A stretch of DNA of 64,000 bases, taken from contig JAMQCR010000001.1 of assembly GCA_023702235.1 (NCBI GenBank), positions 3,658,001 through 3,722,000 on the forward strand. The letters run 5' to 3'. The notes below the pieces were generated by a model, which ran no database searches, had not been told where the DNA came from, and was given only the letters and a program-made list of their open reading frames with translations. The DNA comes from Neobacillus pocheonensis. GTDB lineage: Bacteria > Bacillota > Bacilli > Bacillales > Cytobacillaceae. This document shows, one piece after another, positions 29,593 to 38,844 of this stretch. The position numbers and the translations under genes were made by a program. The first letter of the stretch is position 1. Every line of letters begins with the position of its first letter.

Positions 29593-30420
29593 TCACCTCT
29601 TTCTTTTAGCTTGCAGCATTTGAACATTCCTAACTTCTGCAATGAGTAACCCAGACATTAAAATGACCACAGCAGTTAAGTAAAACCATAAGACAAGTAC
29701 AATGATTCCTGCGAGCTGACCATACAATCTCGTGTAATTCACATTCGATACGTAGTCAGCAAAAAGGAACGAAACGACTTGCCAACCGACTGCTGATAAT
29801 AGTGCACCTGGCCATACTTCCCGTAATGTAAGTCTTTCATTTGGTAAAATTTTAAAGAAGAAAAGGAAAAATAGGAATAAAAACACTGAACCTAGACCCC
29901 ATCTGACGACTGGCCAAATATATATCCACCCTTGCCATTCATCAACAGTACCTGCTCGCGAAACCACCCAGTGCAATCCACTTTCTATAAACGGTAAAAA
30001 TAACAATAGCGGTACAAGTGTCATAAAAAAAAGCGTTACTCCAAGATCTCGAAGTAAACTTTTCCAATAAGGGAGTGAGCTTTTCATTCCATTTGCTTCA
30101 TTTAATGTGCGAGCAAGTGCTTGCACGGCCATGGATGATATCCAAAATGCTGCAATTAAACTGAGTGACAAGACTTGCCCTTTGTCCGCTGCTAATATAT
30201 TCGTTACATTGTCTTCAATGATTGCAAAAGAATCACCAGGAGCAAAAGATCTCAAGAAATCTAAGATTTGCTGTGCATCTACTGGAAAAAAGCTAATAAG
30301 TGACAGGATAAATAGCAGGAATGGAAATACCGATAAAAGAAGATAATAAGCTGTTAGTGCAGCTTCATCAAAAAACCGCTCAGCGAAAAACCTCACAAAA
30401 ACACATGTAACGATCTTCAT
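29593..30420 (-). CDS. yihY: YihY/BrkB-family inner membrane protein
   Basis: 275 aa with about six membrane helices. Family blocks: DEAALTAYYLLLSVFPFLLF near the start, FWISSMAVQALARTLNEANG, LPNERLTLREVWPGALLSAV, and YGQLAGIIVLVLWFYLTAVV near the end. The family was once misnamed RNase BN; its function is unresolved. No clear ribosome binding site at ATG 30420: GGAGGAACAGTAAATG provides one 7 nt upstream on the minus strand. Confidence 0.9.
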   Translation of the reverse strand: MKIVTCVFVRFFAERFFDEAALTAYYLLLSVFPFLLFILSLISFFPVDAQQILDFLRSFAPGDSFAIIEDNVTNILAADKGQVLSLSLIAAFWISSMAVQALARTLNEANGMKSSLPYWKSLLRDLGVTLFFMTLVPLLLFLPFIESGLHWVVSRAGTVDEWQGWIYIWPVVRWGLGSVFLFLFFLFFFKILPNERLTLREVWPGALLSAVGWQVVSFLFADYVSNVNYTRLYGQLAGIIVLVLWFYLTAVVILMSGLLIAEVRNVQMLQAKRKR

Positions 30421-30599
30421 TTACTGTTCCTCCAAGCTTGTTCTTAAAGTCATTGTGACTGAAACCTATGCAATTGGGCAAGAAAAAACCCATACAAAGT
30501 GTAATAGGGTGTAAAAACAAGAGGGTGCGATTAATTTTTGCATCCTTTTTGGGGTAGTGTCAGGAAATACATTTTGTCGGTACTTCCCCTATAAGCAGA

Positions 30600-30635
30600 G
30601 ACTCCCCTTAAAATTAACAATTTTTAAGGGGAGTC
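30600..30635. terminator. Perfect hairpin terminator after the desaturase
   Basis: GACTCCCCTTAAAAAT-type stem: GACTCCCCTTAAAAT pairs with ATTTTTAAGGGGAGTC around TAACA. It lies 18 bp downstream of the des stop. Confidence 0.75.
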
Positions 30636-30652
30636 AGCAATAGATGGTGAAG

Positions 30653-31683
30653 TTATAGTTCAGGTTTTACTTGAACGGAAATACTATTCTTAGCTAAAAA
30701 TTTAACGTCTTTAAAGCTTACAAAATTCTTTTTTTCCTCATCCCATAGGCGGAAACGGAGTGACCTCAAGCTTGAAGCAAGGGTAATCGTTGGTACGTTT
30801 TGTAAAGGAACCGTATTATTGTGTGCCTCTTCAAGTTTATAGTTAGGCACCCTTGGATTTAAATGGTGAACATGGTGATAACCAATATTTCCAGTAAGAA
30901 ATTGAAGAATTTTTGGAAGTTTATAAAAGGAACTTCCTTCCACTGCTGCTCTCACATATTCCCACTCTTTATCTTCTTCAAAATAAGAATCTTCAAAAGT
31001 GTGCTGTACGTAAAACAGCCAAATGCCTACTGAACTTGAAATCATGAAAATGGAAGCTTGCACTAAAAGAAACGACTGCCATCCGACTGCCCAGCAAAGC
31101 AATCCAATCAAAGCAACGATTAGAACATTCGTCAAATAAGTATTCATTCGTTCCTTCTTTTTGGCACCTTTTTTGTTAAATCTATTTTTAAGAAGGAAAA
31201 CATAAATCGGCCTAATCCAAACATTACGAACGGATTGCGATAAAAACGATAAGCTAAACGAAGTCTTATTGGTGCTGCCAAATATTCATCCACTGTAAGG
31301 GTCCAAATATCCCCTGTACCTCGCTTATCCAAGTTACCACTTGTAGCGTGATGAACAGAATGCTCATGCCCCCATTGGTCAAACGGGAAGATAGTTAAAA
31401 CACCCATAGCAGTCCCAACTATTCTATTGGCACGACGGCTTTTAAAAAAGGAGTGATGGGTGCAATCATGAAAAATAATAAAAATCCTTGTCAAAAATCC
31501 AGCTGCTATCAGAGAAGGAACTAATGTTAACCAATAAGAAACGGACAGGCTTTTATAGGCAAGGTACCATAAGATAATAAATGGCACGATCGTGTTGATG
31601 AGCTGCCATACACTTTCCTTTGTCGTTGATTTTTCAAAAGGTGCAATTTGTTTATTTAAATTTTTCGTATTTTGTAAGGTCAT
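30653..31683 (-). pseudogene. des: Fatty-acid (phospholipid) desaturase, one-base frameshift
   Basis: Homolog of B. subtilis Des, which makes delta-5 double bonds in membrane phospholipids at low temperature. The front frame has IFHDCTHHSFF and HEHSVHHATSGNLDKRGTGD; the rear frame has FYVQHTFEDSYFEEDKEWEY, GNIGYHHVHHLNPRVPNYKL. All three His boxes are present. The break at ~31208 is one missing C (GGCCGA where GGCCCGA gives the expected FLLKNRFNKKGAKKKERMNT junction). The second frame's ATG overlaps the first stop. Likely active if the indel is an error. Confidence 0.9.
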
Positions 31684-32187
31684 TTTAATTAAATTCCCTT
31701 TCCTTGTGTTCTTAATTCTTATTATGAAGGAATGAAAATGATCTTGTAAGTAGCAGGTGTCATGTGCAAAACATGATAAATGTCATGTAGGGATCCCGAT
31801 GACAAAACGCGGATATTATACGCTAAGGATATACAAAATTTTATGCAGGCTGCTGGAATGTCAGTTCCATTAAACGATGCTATGACGGGGCTGTATTAAA
31901 ACGTGCATACACAAGAAAAACGGCAAGGGGAGAAAACCTTTGCCGCATTAGATACATAGCACCAATGGTTTATCATAATTTATCACTTCCTCATAAGAAG
32001 AGTTTATTGTTAAAAATAAAATGCCCCCAATATTAAGGCATAGCTTTATACAAAAATAGACTAAAAGGTCCTTTCGTTGAATAGTTAAAGAATACTGTTC
32101 TAACTATTATTCCAATTATTTATTGAACAAATAGTTATTATTTATACAATTTATAACTATATTAAAGAAAAAGGCAGGGATATTAAA
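31684..32187. other. Intergenic region
   Basis: Contains the Tn3-type end at 31790, an unplaced open stretch right behind it (NFMQAAGMSVPLNDAMTGLY-stop, possibly the tail of a hydroxyisobutyrate-dehydrogenase-like gene), and a GGCAAGG...CCTTTGCC hairpin near 31921-31946. No gene. Confidence 0.4.
31790..31827. repeat. Solitary Tn3-family terminal repeat (38 bp)
   Basis: GGGATCCCGATGACAAAACG followed by CGGATATTATACGCTAAG. Same length and inner core (ACAAAA-GCG, ACGCTAAG) as the ends of the transposon at 54134-60328. The tip is GGGA, not GGGG. No transposon genes and no partner end follow. Confidence 0.65.
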
Positions 32188-32464
32188 ATGAATATTTCAA
32201 CTAACTCTAACTCTTAAATGATAAAGAATTATAAAGCTTGCAGGGAAAAAGCAGAAGGTTTATTTAGGTAAGATATTTGTTTTGAAAAATAACCAGCTGG
32301 ATGTAGTATTGTTTTCTATTACTGAATATAAAAGGCTTTGAGTGTTTATTGAATATCTGGAAAGTCTTGAAGAGAAAGATATTGGAAAGATTATTGGGTT
32401 ATTACCAATCGGAGGAAATGGTGGAAATTATTACATTAACCATTTAAGAAGTGAAATAAAATAA
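32188..32464 (+). pseudogene. Phd/YefM-type antitoxin-like gene, multiply broken
   Basis: ATG 32188 starts MNISTNSNS then stops. The pieces NYKACREKAEGLFR, VLKNNQLDVVLFSITEYKRL and VFIEYLESLEEKDIGKIIGL follow in two frames with in-frame stops. The middle piece matches the antitoxin signature (F-VL-NN-P-AV--SI-EYE-L), followed by a C-terminal helix where toxins bind. No toxin gene is adjacent. Confidence 0.5.
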
Positions 32465-32639
32465 ATCACAGCACATTAGAATTAATCAGTAAAATCAAAG
32501 GGTGAACACTCATTTTAGAGTTACCACTCTTTTATTATATAAACTAGCAACTCATCCTAGATTTGAGTGAAAAGTAAATAAAGCCCATGTTTGGTTAGAT
32601 TACGGGGTTTAAATGTATTTATATAAGGAGGCTTTTTTA

Positions 32640-33026
32640 ATGACTTTGAAAAATGAACAAGACGATTTAAGTAAAGAAACTGGAGAGATAGAGAAGGTAA
32701 AAGTAGCGCAGGTATTATTAGTTGTGGGAATGGGCATTGTAGCCATAGCGACTGCAGGTGTAACAACAGGAGTTCTTATTGCACAAAAGTCAGGAAAGGA
32801 GACACGAAAAGATTTAAAAAAGAAAGCTGTAAACACTGTAGAAACAATCAAGGATACAATCCAGAAAAACGCAGAGACGGTGAAAGATGCCAGAGCACAC
32901 GCTGAAGAGAAAGTAAATGATGTCATTGGTAAACGTTTAGATGAGTTTTGTGAAGCTGAGAGGATCAATAAGTCTGATGTGATTCATTTAGTATTAGCCG
33001 ACCTTCTAGAAAAGTATGAAAAGTGA
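32640..33026 (+). CDS. YtxH-domain membrane-anchored protein, 128 aa
   Basis: Start set at 32640, where AAGGAGGC lies 9 nt upstream; the longer frame from 32613 has none. Residues ~24-46 form one membrane helix (VLLVVGMGIVAIATAGVTTG) followed by a YtxH-like Lys/Glu/Ala amphipathic repeat (GKETRKDLKKKAVNTVETIK). The C-terminal GKRLDEFCEAERINKSDVIH resembles a ribbon-helix-type extension, unusual for YtxH. General stress role is typical for YtxH proteins. A terminator follows. Confidence 0.75.
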   Translation: MTLKNEQDDLSKETGEIEKVKVAQVLLVVGMGIVAIATAGVTTGVLIAQKSGKETRKDLKKKAVNTVETIKDTIQKNAETVKDARAHAEEKVNDVIGKRLDEFCEAERINKSDVIHLVLADLLEKYEK

Positions 33027-33040
33027 TCAAAAAACAAAAA

Positions 33041-33078
33041 GTATTGGGTGGCTAAGAAGTACCCAATCCTTTTTTGCC
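33041..33078 (+). terminator. Terminator after the YtxH-like gene
   Basis: GTATTGGGT and ACCCAATCC pair around GGCTAAGAAGT and run into TTTTTTGCC. Confidence 0.75.
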
Positions 33079-33233
33079 TATAAAATTAAACGAATAATTT
33101 AAAAGTCCAAAAACTCGAGTTTTTAATTAGGTAACTTAAATCAAGTAAAGAGAGTTAATATTTAACTAAGATTCTTTAGTTATGTTTGTTATGTGAATTT
33201 CACATAACAGCAATGTATAAATATGTACTCTTA

Positions 33234-33330
33234 GGGGTATCGCCAACATTTCGGAAATTTTGTACGCTAAGCAAATTCAAACATAAAAAAGTCGAATTCC
33301 CTGTACGTTAAGGAACCGACTTTTTTATTT
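33234..33330. repeat. Solitary Tn3-family end plus subterminal hairpin
   Basis: GGGGTATCGCCAACATTTCG then GAAATTTTGTACGCTAAG (33234-33271) is a 38-bp Tn3-type repeat. Next to it AAAAAAGTCG...CGACTTTTTT (about 33288-33328) encloses TACGTTAAGGAA. The same layout is found at both ends of the 54-60 kb transposon, with changed but still pairing stem bases. No transposase of this type follows; an IS110-type element does. Confidence 0.75.
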
Positions 33331-33349
33331 GACTTCTTCTTCAAGTAAA

Positions 33350-33615
33350 GCCCCCGTTAGTCACCATGCAGCGCAAAATTGCGCTGCACCACAGAGGATG
33401 AAAACAGATTAAAACCGTCAATACTGTTTCTATGGCTGGGTGAGGAAGGTCGATAAACTATGGTGCCATTAGAGCCCATCCGTTAGTCTGACTCCAACGA
33501 CCACGGTGCATCACAGACTGTCGCTCCCTTACGGGAAGCACTTATGGTAGATTAATCCTTTTTCTGGTTTTTGCACTAGCCTCCTATTTTTATAGCCATA
33601 GAAAGGATGGTTTCA
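33350..33615 (+). ncRNA. Probable IS110 bridge-RNA region
   Basis: Non-coding, G/C-richer leader of ~260 nt directly before an IS110-group recombinase. It starts with a perfect hairpin GCAGCGCAA-AA-TTGCGCTGC and contains further hairpins (for example CTTACGGGAAG near 33530). In the IS110 group the bridge RNA is encoded in this 5' non-coding end. Loop sequences and exact RNA ends cannot be assigned by eye. Confidence 0.55.
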
Positions 33616-34833
33616 ATGGAAGTTATCATTGAACGAGTTTGTGGTATGGATGTCCATAAGGACAACATTACTGCCTGTGTTATGACTCCAGAAGGAAAGG
33701 AGATTCAAACGTTTTCTACGAAAACAGTATTTCTTGTAAAATTAGTAGATTGGATCAAGTCACATGGATGTACTCATGTTGCAATGGAAAGTACAGGTGT
33801 GTTCTGGAAACCTATTGTAAATCTTATCGAAGCTGAGGAAATTGAGTTTCTCGTCGTCAATGCGCAGCATATGAAAGCTGTTCCTGGACGTAAAACGGAT
33901 GTGAAAGATGCCGAATGGATAGCCCAACTTCTTCGCCATGGGTTACTAAAAGCAAGCTTCATTCCTGATCGAAATCAACGAGAACTTCGAGAACTGGTTC
34001 GTTACCGTCGAAGTATTATAGAAGAACGAGCAAGACAACATAATCGTATTCAAAAGGTACTAGAAGGCGCAAACATTAAACTTGGTTCTGTGGTTTCCGA
34101 TATTATGGGTGTTTCATCCAAGGATATGCTTCGCGCTATCGCAGATGGCGAAGACGACCCTGAGAAACTATCAACCTTCGCTCGAGGTACAATGAAAAAG
34201 AAGAAGGACGAACTTGAGCTCGCTCTTAAAGGTTATGTAAATCCTCATCAACGCATGATGCTTAATACGATTCTCACTCACATTGACTTCTTGACCGAAC
34301 AAATTGAAAAGCTTGATCAAGAGGTTGCTCAAAGAGTAAGTTCCTATCAAGAAGATATAGAACGACTTGATTCCATACCTGGCATCGCTAAAAGAATGGC
34401 TGAACAAATACTAGCTGAAGTTGGAACAGATGTTAAAAAACAATTCCAAACTGCACCACAATTATGTTCTTGGGCTGCACTCGTACCTGGACACAATGAA
34501 AGTGCAGGTAAACGGAAATCAACTAAATCCAAGAAAGGCAACAAGTATTTAAAATCTGCTTTAACAGAAGCAGCCCATTCAGTAGGTGCCTCAAAAAACT
34601 ACCTTGGTGCATTATATAGACGAACACTAGCACGAAAAGGTAGAAAAAGAGCAGCCATTGTCGTCGCTCATGCCATATTGAGAATTGCTTTTTATCTTCT
34701 GACAAGAAAAGAAATGTATGTAGACTTAGGCGAAGACTACTTTGATAAACAAAAGCAAGTATCCATTGTACGACATTCGGTTCGAAGACTGGAAAGTCTA
34801 GGATATACCGTGACAATTACAGAAGCTTCTTGA
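33616..34833 (+). CDS. IS110-family transposase/recombinase
   Basis: 405 aa from ATG 33616, which has AAAGGATGG 8-10 nt upstream (the ATG at 33607 overlaps that site). N-terminal DEDD RuvC-like domain: [10 protein letters not shown] (Asp), [10 protein letters not shown] (Glu), [20 protein letters not shown] (Asp pair). C-terminal Transposase_20 domain: [20 protein letters not shown], then [20 protein letters not shown] with the serine region and [13 protein letters not shown]. Intact; a DNA recombinase guided by a bridge RNA in characterised relatives. Not closely related to the second IS110-type gene at the right edge. Confidence 0.93.
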   Translation: MEVIIERVCGMDVHKDNITACVMTPEGKEIQTFSTKTVFLVKLVDWIKSHGCTHVAMESTGVFWKPIVNLIEAEEIEFLVVNAQHMKAVPGRKTDVKDAEWIAQLLRHGLLKASFIPDRNQRELRELVRYRRSIIEERARQHNRIQKVLEGANIKLGSVVSDIMGVSSKDMLRAIADGEDDPEKLSTFARGTMKKKKDELELALKGYVNPHQRMMLNTILTHIDFLTEQIEKLDQEVAQRVSSYQEDIERLDSIPGIAKRMAEQILAEVGTDVKKQFQTAPQLCSWAALVPGHNESAGKRKSTKSKKGNKYLKSALTEAAHSVGASKNYLGALYRRTLARKGRKRAAIVVAHAILRIAFYLLTRKEMYVDLGEDYFDKQKQVSIVRHSVRRLESLGYTVTITEAS

Positions 34834-34984
34834 TCCACCAATCTCATTAAATATCAATGGAATCAGGCGCTTTCACCTTTTTAAAAAAAATGAATGAGCT
34901 ACGTCTTCTTTAGTATTGCCATTTTCCAACGTTTCAGAAGTTAGTTTTCATGGTAGTTTAAGAAGAATATTTACAAATAACCCA

Positions 34985-35407
34985 TCATTGCTTTACCAAT
35001 GCAGATAATTCACCCTCAAAAACTTTTTCTTTATCGTTGAAAGTAGATAACAATACCGTGAGGATACCCGTTTCATTCTTTGTTGCTTTCTTATCAATAA
35101 CCTCAACAATGACATGTAATTCATTATTTGGATACACTGGCTTTATAAATCTGATATTATTCAGTTTTGTTCCAGCAATAACATCCTCACCATATCTACC
35201 TTCTTCAATCCAAAGCTTAAATGAAATTGCTAGTGTATGTATGCCCGAAGCAATGATTCCATTAAATCTTCCCTGATTTGCTTTTTCCTCATCTAAATGC
35301 ATATATTGGGGGTCAAATTCACCAGCAAACCTCATAATATCCTCTTTTGTTAATTTGTATGGCTTAGTTTCGAACACATCTCCAATTGTAAATTCATCTA
35401 ACTTCAT
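34985..35407 (-). CDS. MaoC-type hot-dog dehydratase, 140 aa
   Basis: One MaoC/(R)-hydratase domain: IGDVFETKPYKLTKEDIMRF, AGEFDPQYMHLDEEKA with the catalytic Asp-x4-His pair, FNGIIASGIHTLAISFKLWI, and a hot-dog beta sheet (FIKPVYPNNELHVIVEVIDK). Such proteins hydrate enoyl-CoA or related thioesters. GAGGTG precedes ATG 35407. No fatty-acid genes are adjacent, so the substrate is open. Confidence 0.88.
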   Translation of the reverse strand: MKLDEFTIGDVFETKPYKLTKEDIMRFAGEFDPQYMHLDEEKANQGRFNGIIASGIHTLAISFKLWIEEGRYGEDVIAGTKLNNIRFIKPVYPNNELHVIVEVIDKKATKNETGILTVLLSTFNDKEKVFEGELSALVKQ

Positions 35408-35504
35408 ATAAACACCTCTTATTATTAGTTAACAATACTACTTAAACTAATTTTAACATCTGCTAATAATAGCTGGTAATAATTTTGCTTTTGTTTTTAT
35501 TCAA

Positions 35505-35600
35505 CTAACCTGCCATTTAGTTGAATAAGAAAAAAGGCTTCACTCCATATTGAAGTAATGCACCCTTTAGTTTAAGTGAAATTATTCACAAACATACTGC
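35505..35600. repeat. Dispersed repeat R1, copy
   Basis: ATTCAACTAACCTGCC then ATTTAGTTGAATAAG forms the first arm (TTCAACTAA/TTAGTTGAA is a palindrome). A variable hairpin (GGCTTCACTCC...GAAGTAATGC) and the tail GCACCCTTTAGTTTAAGTG follow. Confidence 0.6.
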
Positions 35601-35693
35601 ACAAAATGGGTTGGCATCAAGACTTTACAGACTAGATAAAATTTAAATACATTTCCATCTTTTTAATTCTATAAGAGTAATTTTTCACTTAAA

Positions 35694-35755
35694 AACCTCA
35701 CTTACTTATGATACGGTTCCCCGTAACGAATCTAAATGAAGTTTTTTTATTGTAT
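35694..35755. repeat. Dispersed repeat R2, copy 2
   Basis: AAAAACCTCACTTACTTATG then ATACGGTTCCCCGTAACG, ending AAATGAAGTTTTTTT. The two arms can pair, so this copy looks like a terminator-like hairpin. Confidence 0.55.
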
Positions 35756-35869
35756 TAAAAAGAGAAGTGGTTTTTTCCCTCTTCTCATCGATTTATCTGT
35801 CAGTTATCCTCCAAGTCATTAATTTATACAGGGAATACAACTTTGCAATTTTCCCCTTTGCAATTTGAA

Positions 35870-36049
35870 TTATGCTTTCTTTTGTTTTAAGATGTTCATG
35901 GTTAGGGAACATATGATAAATACAAAAGGATTCATAACCTTCCTTATCATACCTTCTCGTAATTTAGTATCCTTAAAGCCTTTTTTAGCAAGTGCATAAA
36001 TAGATAATCCAAATACCACTCCCGCTTTAAACAAATCAATCGGTGACAT
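35870..36049 (-). CDS. Small membrane protein, 59 aa
   Basis: On the minus strand AAAGGAGGTGAGCGT precedes ATG 36049, a near-perfect site. It reads MSPIDLFKAGVVFGLSIYAL, AKKGFKDTKLREGMIRKVMN and PFVFIICSLTMNILKQKKA, with two hydrophobic segments flanking a basic loop. Not recognised. The larger overlapping frame 35947-36171 lacks a site and is probably not real. Confidence 0.6.
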   Translation of the reverse strand: MSPIDLFKAGVVFGLSIYALAKKGFKDTKLREGMIRKVMNPFVFIICSLTMNILKQKKA

Positions 36050-36205
36050 ACGCTCACCTCCTTTACTGTTAAATCACGCACGAAAAAGAGACGATAACTC
36101 TTTAAGAGCAAACCTCTCCGACCCTTTATCATAATAAGTTGTCCTATATATTCACCCGCCAGTGACTTCATACAAAGCTTATAGGCTTAATAAGTTCACC
36201 ATCTT

Positions 36206-36443
36206 TCAATAGGCGAAGGGCCCCTGTTTATCCTGTAATAAGTAAACAACATTCGATGCATCGCCATCATAGAAGAATACCCAACACGTTAGTTCTTTCT
36301 TAAATTCAACCGGAATACTTGCCTAGCTCCCCGTTCCTTATGTCGTCCGCTGATATGGCTTTAACATCTACTTTCCAGTCTTTATATGCCAAATGTGGAT
36401 GCTGTTCCTCCATATAATGTCTAAATACTTTAATCACGCTCAT
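36206..36443 (-). pseudogene. Small protein, frameshifted (mobile-element passenger?)
   Basis: AGGGGAGCG precedes ATG 36443. It reads MSVIKVFRHYMEEQHPHLAY, KDWKVDVKAISADDIRNGEL, then one base off VEFKKELTCWVFFYDGDASN and VVYLLQDKQGPFAY-stop. About 79 codons in all. Function unknown. It lies 18 bp downstream of a serine-recombinase tail on the same strand. Confidence 0.5.
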
Positions 36444-36460
36444 GTTATTGCTCGCTCCCC

Positions 36461-36966
36461 TTATAGGTTGATAAAAATGGAAAAAGGAGAAGATAAATCA
36501 TCGTCACTGGATGATTTATCTTCTCCCTGCTTTGTAAAGTGCCTAACCACTTCATTATTCATTTGAATTTGTATCGATTCAATTTTACGGTCATTAGCTA
36601 TCGTAATTTTATTGATTAGCAAATGCAAAAGCTGTTTTCTCTGTTCGTCTGTAATGGAATTCTTATAACAATCCTCAAAATGATTCATTACCCGTTTGAC
36701 CATTTTAAATGATATTTCTTGCTTGCTGCCTTGCACCAATTTTTGCTCAATCGGCACAATTCGGTCATCCAATAGCCTTGTTTCTTCATCTAACTTTTCC
36801 AATTGGTCCTTTAAATCGGTCTTGTTTAATATTCCATCTTCGTACAGACCTATTGCCTTATCTTTCTTAGATTGAATAGCTTCCAATGAGTTTTTCAAGA
36901 TTCGATATTCCCTATGGAGCGGTTCTGAAATCGTACGATTGCTTTCATTAATTTTACCAACTATAT
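36461..36966 (-). pseudogene. Large serine recombinase, C-terminal fragment
   Basis: The fragment (GKINESNRTISEPLHREYRI, LEAIQSKKDKAIGLYEDGIL, NKTDLKDQLEKLDEETRLLD) matches the coiled-coil and tail of large serine integrases such as SpoIVCA-like proteins. It ends with LLHLLINKITIANDRKIESI and a terminal helix. Resolvase and zinc-ribbon domains are missing upstream of 36966. Confidence 0.7.
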
Positions 36967-37039
36967 CTGCTGGTTAACCAAATTTTAAAATAGCAGTAAG
37001 GTTATCACAGCATTTTGTCCCGCTCCAGGTAAAAATTAA

Positions 37040-37235
37040 CTAGGATGATTCATTGGTGCTTGAATCCACACGGTTCTCATTTTCTTGCCTTACTCTGTCT
37101 GAACAAGGTACAAGCTCTGACTTCTTGTTGGCCACAAGCTCCAACTGTAACACCAGCAAATTCCATAGGACAGCACCAACTCTATCTGTTAAATGGGTTA
37201 ATTTTTGGTGTATTTTTCTTACATTTGGATAGCCA
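37040..37235 (-). pseudogene. Unidentified helical protein fragment
   Basis: The minus strand reads YPNVRKIHQKLTHLTDRVGA, VLWNLLVLQLELVANKKSEL and ends NENRVDSSTNESS-stop. Open and protein-like, but it lacks a start because the sequence meets the terminator at 37235. Not recognised. Confidence 0.35.
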
Positions 37236-37268
37236 AAAGCCTTCGGAATTAATTCCGTAGGCTTTCGA
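37235..37268. terminator. Terminator after the DJ-1-like gene
   Basis: AAAGCCT-CGGAATTAATTCCG-AGGCTTT on either strand (37235-37267), close to a perfect palindrome, 33 bp beyond the stop at 37301. Confidence 0.7.
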
Positions 37269-37300
37269 TTATATGAAAATTCAGCGAAGAGACTGTAGAA

Positions 37301-37819
37301 TTAGCTTAATGCTTTTACTAAAGCTTCTCCAAATTCTTTAGCGCCATCTGGACCATCACCAGTGATAATATCATCATGAGCAACAACATGTTTTTCAACA
37401 TATGTTACTTTATTCGCTTTTAATTGGTCTTTTTGTACATCTACTGGATAGCAAGTTGCTTCTCTTCCAGTAAGTAAACCCGTTTTAGCTACAGTAACCG
37501 CACCTGCACAAATTCCTGTTACAAGAACTTTATTAGTATACGCTTGTTTCAAGTAGTCTTGTAATTCTTGATTTTCCCATAGATGATCGTTCGTACCAGA
37601 TCCACCAATAACAGATACAACATCATAGTCAGAAGCAAAAACGTCTGAGAAAATTACCTCAGCAGTTGCTTTACCTTCATAATCCCCTATGATTTCACCT
37701 GTTTTTGTACTTGCAATTGTCACATCAATTCCGTTGCTTTCCAATTCCGCTTTTGGTTGAAATAATTCGTCTTCATTGAAACGTTCTGGTGGTATAATTA
37801 AAAGTGCTTTTTTACTCAT
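37301..37819 (-). CDS. DJ-1/PfpI-family protein (first of two)
   Basis: Start placed at 37819 with GAGGAGGAA 9 nt upstream; the longer frame overlaps the divergent regulator. 172 aa. MSKKALLIIPPERFNEDELF opens a Rossmann-like fold; the nucleophile elbow VTGICAGAVTVA carries the conserved Cys near residue 105. It lacks the His typical of PfpI peptidases right after Cys (AICHG form), resembling DJ-1/glyoxalase III relatives. Divergent from an HxlR-type regulator, 148 bp away, which probably controls it. Confidence 0.88.
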   Translation of the reverse strand: MSKKALLIIPPERFNEDELFQPKAELESNGIDVTIASTKTGEIIGDYEGKATAEVIFSDVFASDYDVVSVIGGSGTNDHLWENQELQDYLKQAYTNKVLVTGICAGAVTVAKTGLLTGREATCYPVDVQKDQLKANKVTYVEKHVVAHDDIITGDGPDGAKEFGEALVKALS

Positions 37820-37967
37820 TTGTAGTTCCTCCTCATTAATGAAAAAGATTTGCCGGTAAGACGACCATTTCATTCTACTGCTTGTTTTCTTCACTGTGAA
37901 GAATGCACTTTTTTGTAAGGAGGTTACCGACAGGTTACAATTGATACAAATAAGGAGGTAAGAATTT

Positions 37968-38357
37968 ATGCCAGATACATTTAGAGATGAAGTTAAAGAA
38001 AAGATCATAAATGGTGATTATAATTGTGAAAAAGAACTTACCTTATCAATTATAAGTGGTAAATGGAAAATTGTTATTTTATGGCATTTAGGGGTAGAAG
38101 GACCACATCGATTCAGTGATCTCCAAAGGCTTTTTCCAAAAATATCTCATAAAATATTAACGAATCAATTAAGAGAACTGATGGAAGATGGAATAGTTCA
38201 TCGCGAGGTTTATCCAGAAGTTCCACCGAAAGTGGAATATTCCATGACTGAATTGGGGATGACTTTACTTCCTATCGTTGAAATGATGTATGAATGGGGA
38301 AAAAATCGGATAGCAGAAATCATAAAAGAAATGGATATTTCGGAATTAAACAATTAA
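37968..38357 (+). CDS. HxlR-family winged-helix regulator (HypR/YodB-like)
   Basis: 129 aa. A single conserved Cys sits near residue 19 ([20 protein letters not shown]), the position used for thiol redox sensing in HypR/YodB regulators. [23 protein letters not shown], wing [21 protein letters not shown] site precedes ATG 37968. Divergent from a DJ-1-like gene and upstream of a PfpI and an SDR gene; an electrophile- or disulfide-stress switch is likely by analogy. Confidence 0.88.
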   Translation: MPDTFRDEVKEKIINGDYNCEKELTLSIISGKWKIVILWHLGVEGPHRFSDLQRLFPKISHKILTNQLRELMEDGIVHREVYPEVPPKVEYSMTELGMTLLPIVEMMYEWGKNRIAEIIKEMDISELNN

Positions 38358-38403
38358 GCGTAAGCTTACATTTACAATGTTGCTTTACAAAACCTATTAG
38401 AAA

Positions 38404-38443
38404 AGAAGCACCTTCACTTAACTGTAAGGAGGGTGCTTTTTTT
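38404..38443 (+). terminator. Terminator after the HxlR-type gene
   Basis: GAAGCACCTTC...GGAGGGTGCTTTTTTTC; AGCACC pairs with GGGTGCT and a run of seven Ts follows. Confidence 0.75.
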
Positions 38444-38844
38444 CTACCCATCATTAAAAATTAAAATGTTCGAAGGGTCCAACACGACTAAACCAAGGCA
38501 TTTTTACTCCATTATGTAAGATCATTAAATGTTCAACGATTTTCATATATTTTACAATATAGTCTATAAAAAGAAGCATCGGAGACATTTAAAACACTTA
38601 TCTACGAAAGATGAACTATTTCAAAGAAAAGTCCGCTTTAATACCTGTAATATCCTTTTTCACTTAGCACACGTATCAATGGCAGTATCATCTTCACATG
38701 ATTTCCCCCTCGTATATTATATTTGTTGAGCATATTACGTGAGAAATAGAACATGCTGCAGTAGTATATTTAATACACAGGAGATCATGGAACAAAAATA
38801 CATATTTGTACTTCTGTTTTATCATTTTAAGGAGGTTAGTACGC

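Noticed and set aside
31828..31900. Tail of a 3-hydroxyisobutyrate/tartronate-semialdehyde dehydrogenase
   Set aside because: Only ~20 residues, and they begin at a Tn3-type end; too short to claim.
32609..32968. Minus-strand 119-aa ORF
   Set aside because: Antisense to the YtxH-like gene, which has the better site and a recognisable domain.
35947..36171. Minus-strand 74-aa ORF
   Set aside because: Overlaps the 59-aa ORF at 35870-36049, which has a near-ideal ribosome binding site.
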